Source of the DNA: Cristatella mucedo
Lineage: Eukaryota; Bryozoa; Phylactolaemata; Cristatellidae
DNA: 64,000 bases
Reading direction: 5' to 3'
Assembly (NCBI GenBank): GCA_009760855.2
Contig: WPIO01000023.1
Location: 4,757,001-4,821,000, forward strand
Positions 19,546 through 30,130 of this stretch are shown here, piece after piece. A program made the translations under genes and the position numbers. Each line of letters starts with the position of its first letter. The stretch's first letter is position 1. Below the pieces are notes generated by a model. It was not told the DNA's origin. It saw only the letters and a program-made list of their open reading frames with translations, and searched no databases.

Positions 19546-20860
19546 ATCCGACAGTAGGCACAGTTGTACCGAAGCACCGTTGTCCTCGCTGGCCCACGAA
19601 GCTTCAGTGGCCCGAGCTGCTTCATAGCCCAGCGACAGGTCGCTACCCAGCGGCGCGTCGCAGCCCGTCACCTCAAAGTCACCAAAGTCTCGGGTCGTTT
19701 CCGCCAGCGGCTCACTCGCTGCTAGCATCTGCCACTTACTTCCGCCGTACGTGCCTCCAGCCGCTCCTGCACGTTCACCTCCAGCCGCTCCGTCGGCCAC
19801 TCCTGTGCCTTCCTGTCCTGCCTTCAGTCGTTCGGCGCTTACCTGTCGCTCCGTCTCGACGGGGGTCTCGAGAAAGTCTTCTGCTAGCACCTCGCGCGTC
19901 TCCACCGCCCGCAGTTTGAGGACCGAGGCTACCGCACTGTGTGCCAACATCCTCTCAACAACAACAACAACCTCCAACAACATAGACATCAACAACATCC
20001 TCTTTCTTCGCCTCCGACCGCACAGCGAGCATCTCACGTGCCTTCTCGGCAGGCGTCTCACCCGCCACCTTAACGGGCTCGTCGCGAACTTCCGCCGATG
20101 CTGACGCCTCGCTCCATGCCGCCGGCTCCTTCGGAACCATTAGCGCCGACTCTCTGGCCAGCGGCGCTGTCTCGCTCTCTAACGGTGCCTCCCCTCTCGC
20201 CGCAACCTCTCCGGCGAACGTTACCGATAGAAACAGCCACTTGCTCGACAGACACGGTCGCTTCTCTGGCGGACACAGCCGCCTCTCTGGCGGACGCCAC
20301 CACATCTCTGCCGGATGCCTTCGCCTCGCTCGTGGACTCCTCCGCGTCTGCGGACTCTGCCGTCGCCTCTGCCGCCGTCGCCCGACACACGGTCGGAGAT
20401 TGCTGCTGGTTCTTCCTGTCGGCCTCCTCGATCCTATCCTATCAGCGTTCGACCCGAGCGCAGCCGCCGCTCTTTAGCGGCCTCCACCGCCTCCACCACC
20501 ACGTCTACGCCATCGCCTGCGCTTTCCTGGCGTTTTGCAAGTCGGACTGCTGAAGTCTCTCCTCGCCTTCATGGTTTGCAAACACTTTCACAAGCATTGC
20601 ATGCAACTGAGCGTAGTCTTCCTGCACCGCCTCAGGAAGACTCGCAGCGAACATCTATGCACCGCCTGTCGGGAATACCAATGCATACATGTGCCACATA
20701 GCCGGGTCGACAGCTCTCCCAATAAACCTTCGCTCCAAGTCGAGCAGCTTTCAAAGTCATCCTCGACGTGGTGGTACTCCAGCAGCATCCCCTGACACGG
20801 GCCACTTTGCCGCTTCTGCCGAAATAGCTTGTATTTTGACATTCTTCAAACAGCAAATTA
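19546..20860 (-). pseudogene. GC-rich Gag-like region, possible LTR-retrotransposon remnant
   Basis: The minus strand has overlapping open frames over about 1.3 kb with a strong GC bias. In one frame near 20,720-20,560 it encodes MWHMYALVFPTGG, then AASLPEAVQEDYAQLHAMLV and GEERLQQSDLQNARKA. That succession recalls the helical capsid-like part of Ty3/Gypsy-type Gag. Next comes an Ala/Glu/Arg-rich segment made of heptads (see 20,247-20,376), then a Glu- and Ala-rich part (for example VAGETPAEKAREMLAVRSEA). No protease, reverse transcriptase or LTR was found alongside. A cellular low-complexity protein remnant remains possible. Confidence 0.35.
20247..20376. repeat. 21-bp minisatellite encoding heptads on the minus strand
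   Basis: About six units of 21 bp, related to GACACAGCCGCCTCTCTGGCG, lie in tandem. On the minus strand each encodes seven residues of the type SAREAAV, so the product would be a coiled-coil-like helix. Confidence 0.8.
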
Positions 20861-20988
20861 CGCGATACCACTCAGAACAGCAAAGCGGACTCAAAGAAGT
20901 CTACCCACATGGACGCCAGAGTGGGCCAGCACGCGACCGCCCTATCCGGCATCCTTGACTTAACTGACGGGCCTCTGCCTCTCCTTAT

Positions 20989-21366
20989 TTAAAAGCCACT
21001 GCCATAAGTCGCAACGGCCAATATATCTATCAACTGCAGCTCCATAATCTCTACTGGGCCATTAAAAACTTTAGGCCATAAACTAGCCGTAGTGGGAATA
21101 ACACTGCAATGAGTGCTGGCAACTCTTGCTATGTCCTCAGCTAGGGACCGTGCTTTGGTGACAAGCAAAGCACTGATCTGGAAACGTGTTAAACTCCAAT
21201 TCAGAATGGTGCCAGAGAGAACTGGTGGTATGGTATAGTTCTGCTGTTCGATGACTTCTCTTTGCGTCTTTTCCAGTTGGGAGCTCATTTCTAGCGTATT
21301 GCGATGCTTACGTGTCTCGGTAAATAGAAATGCTTCTGGGCTTTGAACTTGGTGAATGAAATGCAT
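20989..21366 (-). CDS. Unrecognised ORF of 125 residues
   Basis: An uninterrupted minus-strand frame with ordinary amino-acid composition, for example TRKHRNTLEMSSQLEKTQRE and LLVTKARSLAEDIARVASTH. It looks helical and is not low complexity. No family is recognised. It lies upstream of the Gag-like region on the same strand, so it could belong to that element, but a chance open frame or an exon cannot be excluded. Confidence 0.3.
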   Translation of the reverse strand: MHFIHQVQSPEAFLFTETRKHRNTLEMSSQLEKTQREVIEQQNYTIPPVLSGTILNWSLTRFQISALLVTKARSLAEDIARVASTHCSVIPTTASLWPKVFNGPVEIMELQLIDILAVATYGSGF

Positions 21367-21369
21367 TCA

Positions 21370-22602
21370 TATTAGCTACCCTGCCCAAAGTAAAATTAAT
21401 AAAAAATAAAAATAAATAAAAATAAAATATTGGCTTCGCTTCCATACCAACTTCATGCAGTTACGATTATGATTTAGTCGCCGAAGAAACCTTAATCGTC
21501 AGGAATGCGATTATTGCTGAGGAGCCTTTGCAGTTGTCTTGCGTTCGTCTCGTTGCTTGTGACTCTGTTATGGAATATTGTATCTAAAGGATCGATTTCA
21601 ATATTGGCTGGATTGCGAAACGTATCGACCGCAGTATTGAGCGCTTGAATGCTGAAGCACGTGCTTGCTCTGGCAAAACTTGGGCTTTGAGAGTAGCATC
21701 AGACGATGAAATCGGAGAATTTCGCTGCAGAGACAAACCAAAACTATGCAAATTGAAATGCACTTAATTAAAAAAACATATGAATCGGTCTCTGTATTAC
21801 GATTCATGGTAACTTGCCTGTTCATACGTTTGAATGTCTGCCGGTGAGTGCATGCTCAGATTCTAGGATTTAGCCTATGCAGAGGAGTAGCAAGGGGTGG
21901 GCCGGGGGGACGGATATCCCCGGGCGCAGAGGCCAAGCGGACGCCAAAATAGTTTATTAAATTTTTTGTCTGAGAGTACCAATCTTGGTTTCAAGCAAGT
22001 CCTTGTTTCAATGGACTTGACTATTTTTGGATGAGCTAGTTAAGCATGTTTACAGACTTAGACCAAACTGTAGCTTGACGTTCTTGTGGCAGACACGCGA
22101 CGACACGAAACCACCGAGTGGGCTTTAGCCACAATGTATTCAGCTGGTGCCTGCAGCGCAATAAAAACACGGCCGATCACCCCTCCGTCCGCGTTTCAAG
22201 TGCCTTATCCGTCTGCGGTGGGCTGCTTCGTGCCATGGCTGAGCACCGACACACTATTAGACCACACAAACTAAGCTTACTTAACTGGCGGTGCTTCGCC
22301 AACGCAGCAGTCATGTCTGGCCCCTTGCAATGTGTCCAAAAGAGGATACTGTCCAGAAATGAGAATGCAATTTTTTATCTCGTTTCGCTCAGAAGTGGCT
22401 GTGAGAACGCGGTCGCAGGAGAGGACGGTCGAGTGAGCCGTCGCTCTGCAGGGCCAGATACACAGCCCTTCGTGGACATTTGGTGTTTCCGTACTGTCGC
22501 TTGCTCATCAGGCAGTAACTTACCGGTAACGCAAACATAAACTCATAAACACATAAACCTCAATTAACCAGAAACTCATTAATCCATGAACTGACGATAA
22601 AC
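21370..22602. other. Stretch without a recognised gene
   Basis: Contains an A/T simple run at 21,389-21,430 and otherwise unique sequence. From about 22,525 to 22,612 and again at 22,870-22,955 there are loose repeats of ATAAAC and AAACTC, flanking the probable promoter region of the receptor gene. Confidence 0.5.
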
Positions 22603-22610
22603 TATAAAAA
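22603..22610 (+). promoter_or_regulatory. Possible TATA box of the receptor gene
   Basis: TATAAAAA lies about 390 bp upstream of the receptor ATG on the same strand. Position and sequence are compatible with a core promoter and a long 5' leader, but nothing else confirms it. Confidence 0.25.
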
Positions 22611-22995
22611 GCACATGCCTCCGCGATCTCAAGATCAAAAATCCGAGTAGCAACGCAAGTGAAATCAACACACCACGCGGCATAAGCGCACCTATCCGCG
22701 ACAAATGCGGACGCTACAAATCACAGATGAAGTAGCGGCAAACCTTCCACGAAAGGAAAAAAGCACTTCACAACATAACAGTTCCGTAACAGTCCAGCAA
22801 CCAACATTGCCATGACAGTCACAGTCCAGCAGCTTCTCTTTAGGCCGTAACTCACGTCAGTCAAAACACAAAGCCATAAAGCTATAAACCCATAATCCTC
22901 AATAAATCATAAAGTCAATCACTACAAACTCTTGATAAACCATAAAATCACTCTCCTCGAGCGGGAGGTGTTGCATCAGTACTACTGACCATACA

Positions 22996-23776
22996 ATGGC
23001 GGACGATTGGAAGTCGGAGGCCAACTGGACTGGTAATGATACCTCTGCAGGCGATCTGTGGCTTTTAAAAAGTATGGGACACGTCTACGTTGAATCGACT
23101 CTCGAAAGGGGCGTATTCATTTCAATGATGGCAATTTTCTTTTCCGTTGGAGTACTTGGTAACAGCATCCTCGTCTCCGTGTTCGTCGATCGGCTCAGGG
23201 ACGCTAAAAGAGCGATACCCACCACTAGGTGCAGTTATCTGACGGCGTGCTTATCGGCAGCAGATCTTTTCGTGTGTATCGTGGACATACCATTCACAGT
23301 ATTGAACCGGCTGAAGATCACCACCAACCAAGAGGCGTGTCAGACGTTTCAGTTTGTCAGCACTGCTGCGACGTTCTTGACCATATTCCTCCTGGTCGGC
23401 GTGGCAGTAGAACGCTTCTACGCCGTAGCAAAGCCTACCAGTCCATTTACGAAAAGGCACGTGCGCACCGTCGTCGGAGTAGCGGCCGCCGCGTCGCTGT
23501 TGATCAATGCCACGGCGATCCCGCTCTCTTCCGTCTACTTGTCTTCTACGGACGAGGTGATCGGCTGCCACATTCAAGCGGAGCGACAGCTCGGCTTCTA
23601 TTACATTCTGGTGCTAGCTATAATCGTGGCGTGTGCCTCCATGACATGCATCGTACTGTACACGCTGCTGTATCGAACAATTCGCCAGCGGCTGTCAACA
23701 AGGCGCAGGGTGTCACTGCATCCCCAGCCGGGCAGCAGCACCTATGCGGACACTCAACTGCACGGAGTAACTGCAG
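22996..23776 (+). CDS. Rhodopsin-like GPCR, exon 1 (TM1-TM5)
   Basis: The ATG at 22,996 (context ACAATGG) opens 260 codons plus one base up to a donor CAG|GTAACT at 23,776/23,777. The N terminus has two N-glycosylation sites (NWT at residue 10, NDT at 14). TM1 covers about 39-63 with the GN motif at 55-56. TM2 is about 80-103 with Asp90. Cys115 opens TM3, which ends in E-R-F (139-141) in place of D-R-Y. TM4 is about 155-178, Cys191 lies in extracellular loop 2, and TM5 is about 199-226. These are hallmarks of class A receptors, which sit in the plasma membrane and signal through G proteins. The loop features suggest a neuropeptide-type receptor, but no ligand can be named. Read-through past the donor would stop at 23,865. 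Confidence 0.85.
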
Positions 23777-24101
23777 GTAACTTCGGCAGCGAGCTGGCCG
23801 TTACATTGTCTGTGCTCGCAGTGCTGTGCTTGAAAAATTTGTCACTAGCACATGTGCAAGCGTAAGGAATTCAGTCTTTTTCACGAAACCCATGTATGCG
23901 GTACGGTTGTTTTAGGATGCGGGAACGTGTCTCCTTTTGCATGCATCTCCACTTAAAACTTAGTATCGGAGGAGGGAGAGTTCGCTGACTTACTTGCTCA
24001 TGGAGGTGAAATTCTCCTGGCGACTTTTATAACAGAATCTGCGATTGTTACTGTTTTAGATATAAATACTGCCTGTAGCCGTTGCCATTTTTTTGAATAA
24101 T

Positions 24102-24365
24102 TTACCAGACGAATCGCATGAAAGGATGATACGGTTTACCCTTTTCTTGTTTTTGAAAACCTAGATCAGCTAGTCTGTAGCTACTCAAAGCTTTAGTAAG
24201 TTCGCCTGCCCCATCGTAACAATTAGATGGCCTTAGCATAGGATGGCACAAGCGAACGAATTTTTCCAACCCTTTTACTCCTAGCCTGCACCGCAGTTTA
24301 CTTGAGACGTAGCCTCCAGACTTTGCATACCTATTATCAGGTACTACTTCTATTATTGTAAGCAA
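24102..24365 (-). CDS. Antisense intronic ORF, 87 residues, unrecognised
   Basis: An uninterrupted minus-strand frame inside the receptor intron, with non-repetitive composition (for example EVVPDNRYAKSGGYVSSKLR, then LGVKGLEKFVRLCHPMLRPS). It is followed on its right by LINE copy D. No family is recognised. It may be a fragment of an unlisted mobile element or a chance frame. Confidence 0.25.
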   Translation of the reverse strand: MLTIIEVVPDNRYAKSGGYVSSKLRCRLGVKGLEKFVRLCHPMLRPSNCYDGAGELTKALSSYRLADLGFQKQEKGKPYHPFMRFVW

Positions 24366-24392
24366 CTATATGAATGCTGATATTTCGTTTCA

Positions 24393-25143
24393 TCAGTTCT
24401 TCTAGAGCACCTTTCATCTCGCCTGGGCATCACTGGCACTGCTCTGCAATGGTTCAGGTCCTATGTCAGTGGGAGACTCCAGAGTATTGACGTGAATGGA
24501 CACAGATCATTTGAGGTACCTCTTAAATATGGGGTACCTCAGGGCTCCGTGCTAGGTCCGGTTCCTTTCACGGTTTATACTCTTCCTCTTGCTGATGTGA
24601 TTGCCAAGCACAATCTAGGCTTTCACTTCTATGCGGATGACACTCAGTTGTACCTTTGCTTTGCCTTTAATCCCTCCCAGCTTTCGAGCAACTCGAATTC
24701 TCTCAACTTCCTTTTTTGCATGTATTGATGATATCCGCACATGGATGGCAGCAAATTTTCTTAACCTAAACGATGATAAGACTAACTTATTAGTTATTAG
24801 AAAACCAAGTGTGATTCAGAAATTGGAAAGGCTTTAGCTCAAAATTGGCTCTGTCAGCATATCTCCTGTTGAATCAGCTCGAAATCTAGGTGCCATGTTC
24901 CAAAGTGACTGCTCATTAGACGACCACATCAGCTCCACAATTAAGTCTGCCTACTTTTAGATACGTAACATCGCTAAAATTTGGGCTTGCTTAGATAAGG
25001 ATACCGCGTCTACGTTTGTCCATGCATTTGTGATATCCTGTCTTGACTTTTGTAACTCACTGCTCGCTGGCCAACCGGCATGTGCAATCAGGCGCTTGCA
25101 GCTGGTGCAAAACTCCGCAGCTAGGCTTGTCTGCCGCAAGCAT
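24393..25143 (+). mobile_element. LINE copy D, truncated at both ends
   Basis: Starts within the reverse transcriptase (LLEHLSSRLGITGTALQW region) and includes GVPQGSVLGP and FYADDTQ (about 24,629-24,649). It ends abruptly in the C-terminal part at about 25,143, without 3' UTR or tail. Several frameshifts and stops are present. It is close to copy B in sequence. Confidence 0.9.
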
Positions 25144-25254
25144 GACGTAAAACGTGCGAGTAGAAGTTGGTAGAAAGTCGTAGAAGTCGACATGGAGAGG
25201 TCGCAAATCCACGGAAAAACTTGCGTGTGATATCAGTGTCAAAAGAGGCACCAA

Positions 25255-26165
25255 TCTTTGATATTGTACGCAACCAGGAAGTAGGCAAACTTGACTGCGG
25301 AGCTGGTGTTGTCGGCTAGCGAACGGTTACTTTGAACAGAACACTAAGATTTCACGCAGATACAACGAGTGATATATTAGCCGATACCGCCTTAAGTGTA
25401 ACGTTTTATAACAGTAGGCTTGCCAACAACTATAAATTTCTCGTCATTAAACTGAGAAAGTTTGCTGCCGTCCAAGTTTGAATGCTAGCAGTACGTGCTG
25501 CAAAGGACTTAAGAGAGCAAGACGTGCTTGAGGGCAGGGATGGTCGAAGCACCGTTATACCCGCGTGTCATGTGCATAAAACTTAAAGCCTAGATTGTGC
25601 TTGGCGATCTCGTCGGCAATAGGAAGGGTATAAACTGTGAAAAGAAACTGAAGCAAGCATAGATCCCTGGGGTGCCTCCATACTTTAGGGGCTCATCGGA
25701 TGCCCGTTGTCCGTCGACATCAATTCTCGAAAGACTCCCACCGAGATAATAATAATAATAATAATAATATTGCACTTGATAAAGCACCCTCAGAGAACTT
25801 AATCTCTTTCTAGGCGCTTTACATTTGCTGCAAAGTGATACGCAATAGAATAGTAAGTAAAATCATGCTTGAAAAACAAACAAAATGAATAACATGGTTA
25901 GGGGTTACATGCACTGGGTCAGCATGCAAATGTGGTTAGTGGCAGCATGAACAGTGTCAGCAAGATAAGGCCCAAACTATTGCAGCGCAGTGCCACGGAT
26001 GCCCAGGCTGGATGAAAGGCGCTTGAGAAGGAATGGGTTTTCGATGGCGTTAAATGCTGCCGAAGAATCCAGCAGAAAAGGAGAGAGACTCTACAAAAGG
26101 CTGCGTTCCCGAGAAGGGCATTATGCACTAGCAAAAGTGCTGCCTCTTTGACGAGATTAGCTCTA
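25255..26165 (-). mobile_element. Old LINE copy on the minus strand, split by a younger tail
   Basis: Two pieces, 26,165-25,965 and 25,744-25,255, read consecutively on the minus strand through the reverse transcriptase (AAFDTI-like block, IDVDGQRASDEPLKYGG, later the SSTVK-like block). Between them sits a younger LINE tail (25,745-25,964). It is strongly diverged from copy B. Confidence 0.8.
25745..25964 (-). mobile_element. Young LINE 3' tail nested in an older LINE
   Basis: An (ATA)n run, the tail hairpin and 3' UTR, nearly identical to 10,303-10,605. The flanks read GAGAT on the left and AAGAT on the right, so a 4-bp target duplication AGAT is possible. Confidence 0.9.
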
Positions 26166-26429
26166 AAATATGACGGGAACGTACTCTCTATGTTCGATGT
26201 CTTGATATGCTTGTAGTTTTTCTGTCACTTCTTGTTCCAGCGACTTCGGTAGAGCGGCAGTAGGGATAGTGATCAAATGCTGACCAAGTTCTCTGAGTTT
26301 AGTGTTGCTTTCCTAATGCGTGACATTTTTTAGACACTCGACTTTAAAAAAAGGCAGTTTTGAAAGGTGCAGGTACAAGAAATTTGGCTGAGATGTTCAT
26401 TATGTTACTTTCGTAGGTTACCAGCAAAT

Positions 26430-26600
26430 ATACGCACTCCATGAGGATTAAAGTAGTTAAAGGGTCTAAAGGGCTAGCAGTCTACGGAGGCTGGGAGATT
26501 AACTTCAAGATAAAGTCACTGGTGGCAGGCTTGAGGCGAACATTAAGGTACTGCACGGTAATGAGAGCGAGGAGTTCAGTAGCAGGGAATGTTACCGTAG
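26430..26600 (-). repeat. Dispersed repeat R3, copy 1
   Basis: Similar over about 130 bp to 29,990-30,130 (shared pattern around GGGCTAGCAGTCTACGGAGG versus GGGCTGACAGTTATATAGGC, then a matching run to GCACGG/GAAACGG). On the minus strand both read similarly (for example LNVRLKPA versus LDVRLHAC), so it may be a piece of a coding mobile element. Family unknown. Confidence 0.45.
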
Positions 26601-27212
26601 TAGAATTTTTGAGCGGGCATGCCACCTTAATGATTGACTTACTGATCTCATTTGGTATATTTCTGGTTGAGGAAGGTAATATCAGCAGCAAATATATTCG
26701 TTGGTGTGCAAGAAATGCTGGTTAGACCAAAGATCCCGATAATTGAACTGATCTTTTAAAAGTACCTTCGACAGATTAACCTCTGAATATTCAGAAATTA
26801 TGCCATCTCACCAAACTTTTAATCACATAATATTACTCAAAAATTCCTATAGTACCCAAGGAGGAGCGTAGCTCTTTCTAGGCACACTTTAAGTAGGCCA
26901 AAAAGGAAACATATAAATCGTTTGGTCAAAGCATGAATGCATGACGTCGCATAGAACAATTCACGCTGGCGAGCAAAGGCTGTGAGGAACGGTAGCTTTA
27001 AGCACATTTTTGAATTTGTAAAGTCAGGACATGACATGTATATAGCCAGTCAGTAGTGAGCTCTAGGATATAGGAGCATATAAGTGAAGGCGAAGGAGAA
27101 GTGAAGGTCGTTCAGGGATTTGAAGCTCCTTAGGGCAAGAACTAAAAGACCTAAGCCACACCAGCTAGATAATAGAGTGTCGGAAGGCCTGATTAGGGAA
27201 CGTTTCAGATAG

Positions 27213-27350
27213 CTGATTTGGTCCAGTGGTTAAGGTGCTCGCCCCGACCAAGGCCTGGCTGAGGTCGTGGGCTCGAGCTCTGAGGCATATGTGAAGCGCA
27301 TGAATAGAGATTAAGTTCTCTTAGGGCGCTATACAAACGAATTATTTATT
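27213..27350 (+). mobile_element. SINE type I (tRNA-derived)
   Basis: The head has an A-box-like TGGTCCAGTGG and a B-box-like GGGCTCGAGCTC, followed by the tail hairpin shared with the LINE and an ATTT run. The head is the RNA polymerase III promoter of a former tRNA; the tail is what the LINE enzyme is expected to recognise. Confidence 0.85.
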
Positions 27351-27359
27351 TATTTATAT

Positions 27360-27455
27360 AGCTAGTAAGGAGCAAAAGATTTGAGAAACCTAAAGGTGAG
27401 TCGCAAAATCTTGAAATCGCTGCTCTTCAAAATAAGGAGCCACGGTAGATTGGTG
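27360..27455 (-). mobile_element. Degenerate LINE C-terminal fragment
   Basis: The stretch AGGTGAGTCGCAAAATCTTG and what follows matches the reverse complement of the LINE C-terminal coding part at low identity. Very old. Confidence 0.5.
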
Positions 27456-27469
27456 ACCAGTAGTGCTAT

Positions 27470-27640
27470 GCTATAGCCCAGGAGTTAAGGTGCTCGCTCT
27501 TTACCACAAAGGTCGTGGGTTCGAATCCTGTAGTTAGATGATTCTTTGTTGCCAGCTGAAAGTGGTAATGGTAGCCAATACGGCTATCCTGCCGATATAA
27601 AAATGAGGCTTCTAAATCAGCTAGGATTTTTTATTTGGCA
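27470..27640 (+). mobile_element. SINE type II (tRNA-derived)
   Basis: The head has a B box GTTCGAATCC. The body contains a damaged match to the family's CAAGCGGT element and AGCCAATACGGCT, and the end reads GAGGCTTCTAAATCAGCTAG. This family differs from type I in body and tail. Confidence 0.75.
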
Positions 27641-27724
27641 GCTTCGGTGTACGCGATAGATTAGCCTTGCTAAATTTTGGCATCAGCTGTAAGCATTTTA
27701 GGACGCAGGCAGCAAGACATCCAA

Positions 27725-28390
27725 TTAGCAGCATGTGCGATCAGGCGATTGCAGCTGGTGCAAAACTCTGCAGCTAGGCTTGTCTGTCGTGAGCGTCGCA
27801 GTTGCCACATTACTCCACTTCTCGCCGACCTGCACTGGTTACCAGTCAAGCAACGGATTGACTTCAAGGTTTTGTCGCTCACTTTTAGGTCTCTTCATTC
27901 TATGGCTCCAGCCTATCTTTCAGAGATACTACCCCATCAGGCAAAGCATCGTACCACTCGCTTTTCGGAATCCAACAGTCTAGAAATACCTCGTACAAAC
28001 CTTAAATCCTTTGGAGACCGTGCATTTAGCTCGTATGCTCCCACAGCCTGGAACTCCCTCCCGACCTGCATCAGAACATCCCCTGACCTGACCACATTTA
28101 AAAGAAACTTAAAAACATACCTATTTAGGACAGCATTTAGTGGGTCCTTGTGATTCGTCCTCGATGTGCTTATGCGTGCTGACACTGTTCATGCTGCCAC
28201 TAACCACATTTGCATGCTGACCCAGTGCATGTAACCCCTAACCATGTTATTCATTTTGTTTGTTTTTCAAGCATGATTTTACTTACTATTCTATTGCGTA
28301 TCACTTTGCAGCAAATGTAAAGCGCCTAGAAAGAGATTAAGTTCTCTGAGGGCGCTTTATCAAGTGCAATATTATTATTATTATTATTAT
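27725..28390 (+). mobile_element. LINE copy E, 3' portion with complete tail
   Basis: Open through the C-terminal coding part (from [20 protein letters not shown] to LKTYLFRTAFSGSL), stop near 28,150, then about 170 bp of 3' UTR, the tail hairpin at about 28,320-28,360, and (ATT)n. It is nearly intact in the part present and is a good reference for the 3' end of the family. Confidence 0.93.
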
Positions 28391-28432
28391 AGCAACGTAA
28401 GGAAGTCTAGATGAATTCAGGAAAGCGCCCTC

Positions 28433-28590
28433 TTTTGCCCCAGTGGTTAAGGTGCTCGCCTCAACCAAGGTCAAGGTGAATGTATATGATGACCTAGGTC
28501 GTGGGCTCGACCCCCCCCCGGCGCATATGTGAAGCGCCTGAACAGAGATTAATTTCTCTTGGGGCGCTATGCAAATGAATTAAATTACAT
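28433..28590 (+). mobile_element. SINE type Ib (with 24-bp internal insert)
   Basis: A-box-like head, then the insert AAGGTCAAGGTGAATGTATA, a B-box-like region partly lost in a C run, and the LINE-like tail hairpin. The insert separates subfamily Ib from Ia and is also present at 33.4, 56.4 and 63.1 kb. Confidence 0.8.
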
Positions 28591-28606
28591 ATTATATGGA
28601 ACGGCT

Positions 28607-28905
28607 TGGTTGTAGTGTCCTTATCTAAACAAGCCCGAACTTTTGCAAGCAACGACGGTGGGAATAGACACAGCGATTGTTGCGGCTGCTGTGGGCATTT
28701 GGGGGAGAGTCATTTTGGAATCGGACACCTAAATGATGTGCACACGCTATAGAACAGTGGCTGTCCGAAACTTTTTTTGTTTAGGTTTCCCGATTGCCGA
28801 GTGACTCTAGGCCCACCATGACTAGTAGCTTGTTATAATCGTCATGTAATTTGAGAGCGTTTGCTTCTAGCCAAACGCAAATTTTAGCAATGCTTACAAC
28901 AAGGG
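28607..28905 (-). mobile_element. Degenerate LINE reverse-transcriptase fragment
   Basis: CTAAACAAGCCCGAACTTTTGCAA and a block near 28,795-28,905 match the reverse complement of the LINE between the YADD region and the C-terminal part. Heavily diverged. Confidence 0.55.
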
Positions 28906-29259
28906 CTAAGCGAGTTTGAGATGCTGAAACGAAGGAAAGGATCAAAGAACATGCGCAGGTGGATTTCATATTTATAAAAATAAAAGCCAATATGACTCTT
29001 GGTAATTATTTCGGCAAGAATAACATTATAAATTATGAAAACAATGAAACCTTAGACTGACCCCCTGAGCAGCCTTTTTTAAAAGCTTACTGGATGGCCC
29101 CTGCAGTTAACATCTGTTCTATGAAATCTACCTCAAAGATGGGCCTAAAATCTTGTAACACAGTGCCTGTGTTGCTAGGCAAAAGTACGGCGTTCAAGAC
29201 GGACAATTTCGACGCTTGGATATAAGTTTACGTTCATCCGATCTGCCACTGGTTTCGGT

Positions 29260-29440
29260 GGCCCCTGGGTCTTCGCCGAGGAGCTTCGTCCTTTGCTCAG
29301 TCCTCACGACCGGTGTCGTGAGTTCGATTCCGGTAATGGGCGATATTTTATTGTCCACAACAAGCGGTAGTGATAGCCATTAAGGCTCTTCTGTTGCTAC
29401 ATAAAGGAAGCTGCTAGATCACTCAAGCTTATTAAAGGAA
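29260..29440 (+). mobile_element. SINE type II
   Basis: Contains a B box GTTCGATTCC, the body AAGCGGTAGTGATAGCCATT and a tail related to AAGGAAGCTGCTAGATCA. The A-box region is degraded. Confidence 0.7.
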
Positions 29441-29464
29441 ATAGAGAGACTATGCGAAAGTTCT

Positions 29465-29945
29465 GTAAGTTCTCTCGATCTAGTGTCTGCATTTTATAAC
29501 TCGCTTGATTTTAGACTTACTGGAATGTGCTAGCACAGAACCTTAAGGCTATGCAAAAATTTACCTCCAATTCGTTGGAGACAGCGCCTTTAGTTCGTAT
29601 GCTCCCAAAGTCTGGAACTCACTCCCGATTTGCGTCACGACATCTCCTGACTTGACCACATTTAAGGCTAAAAACGCACCTACTTATCCCAGAATTTAGT
29701 GGGTCCCTTTGATTCAAAATGTATGTGCTTATGCGTGCTGACTCTTTGCATGGTGCCACTAACCAAACTTGCATGCAGACCTTGCGCATATTACCCCTAA
29801 CCATTATATTCTCGTTGTTTATTGAGCATGCTACCACTAACCGGTCGATCGTGCTTTCTTTGCAGCAAATGTAAAGCGCCCAAGAAGAGATTGAGTTCTT
29901 CAAAGGCGCTTAATAAATTGTATTATTATTATTATTACTCTTATT
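29465..29945 (+). mobile_element. LINE copy F, degenerate 3' portion
   Basis: A diverged C-terminal coding part followed by a 3' UTR of the second tail subfamily (TTGTTTATTGAGCATGCTAC), the tail hairpin, and an ATT run at 29,922-29,945. Confidence 0.85.
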
Positions 29946-29989
29946 ATTATTACTACAGTGCTTTTTATGAAGGGGAAAGTAAATTTAGG

Positions 29990-30130
29990 CATCCAAGAAG
30001 GAGAAAAGTAGGTAAGGATTCTAGAGGGCTGACAGTTATATAGGCCCGTGGGTTAACTTTGAGATGGCAGCTGCAGGGCAGGCGTGAAGGCGGACGTCGA
30101 GGTTGAGCAAGAAACGGAAATTAGAGCCTG
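29990..30130 (-). repeat. Dispersed repeat R3, copy 2
   Basis: Related to 26,430-26,600, as described there. The rest of the intron to 31,071 has no recognised feature. Confidence 0.4.

Noticed and set aside
19540-20701. Several plus-strand Pro/Ser/Arg-rich frames
   Set aside because: They are complements of the minus-strand Gag-like region and reflect GC-rich bias.
23229-23780. A 183-codon plus-strand frame and a minus-strand frame inside the receptor exon
   Set aside because: Both overlap the seven-transmembrane frame, which has clear family motifs; they are shadows.
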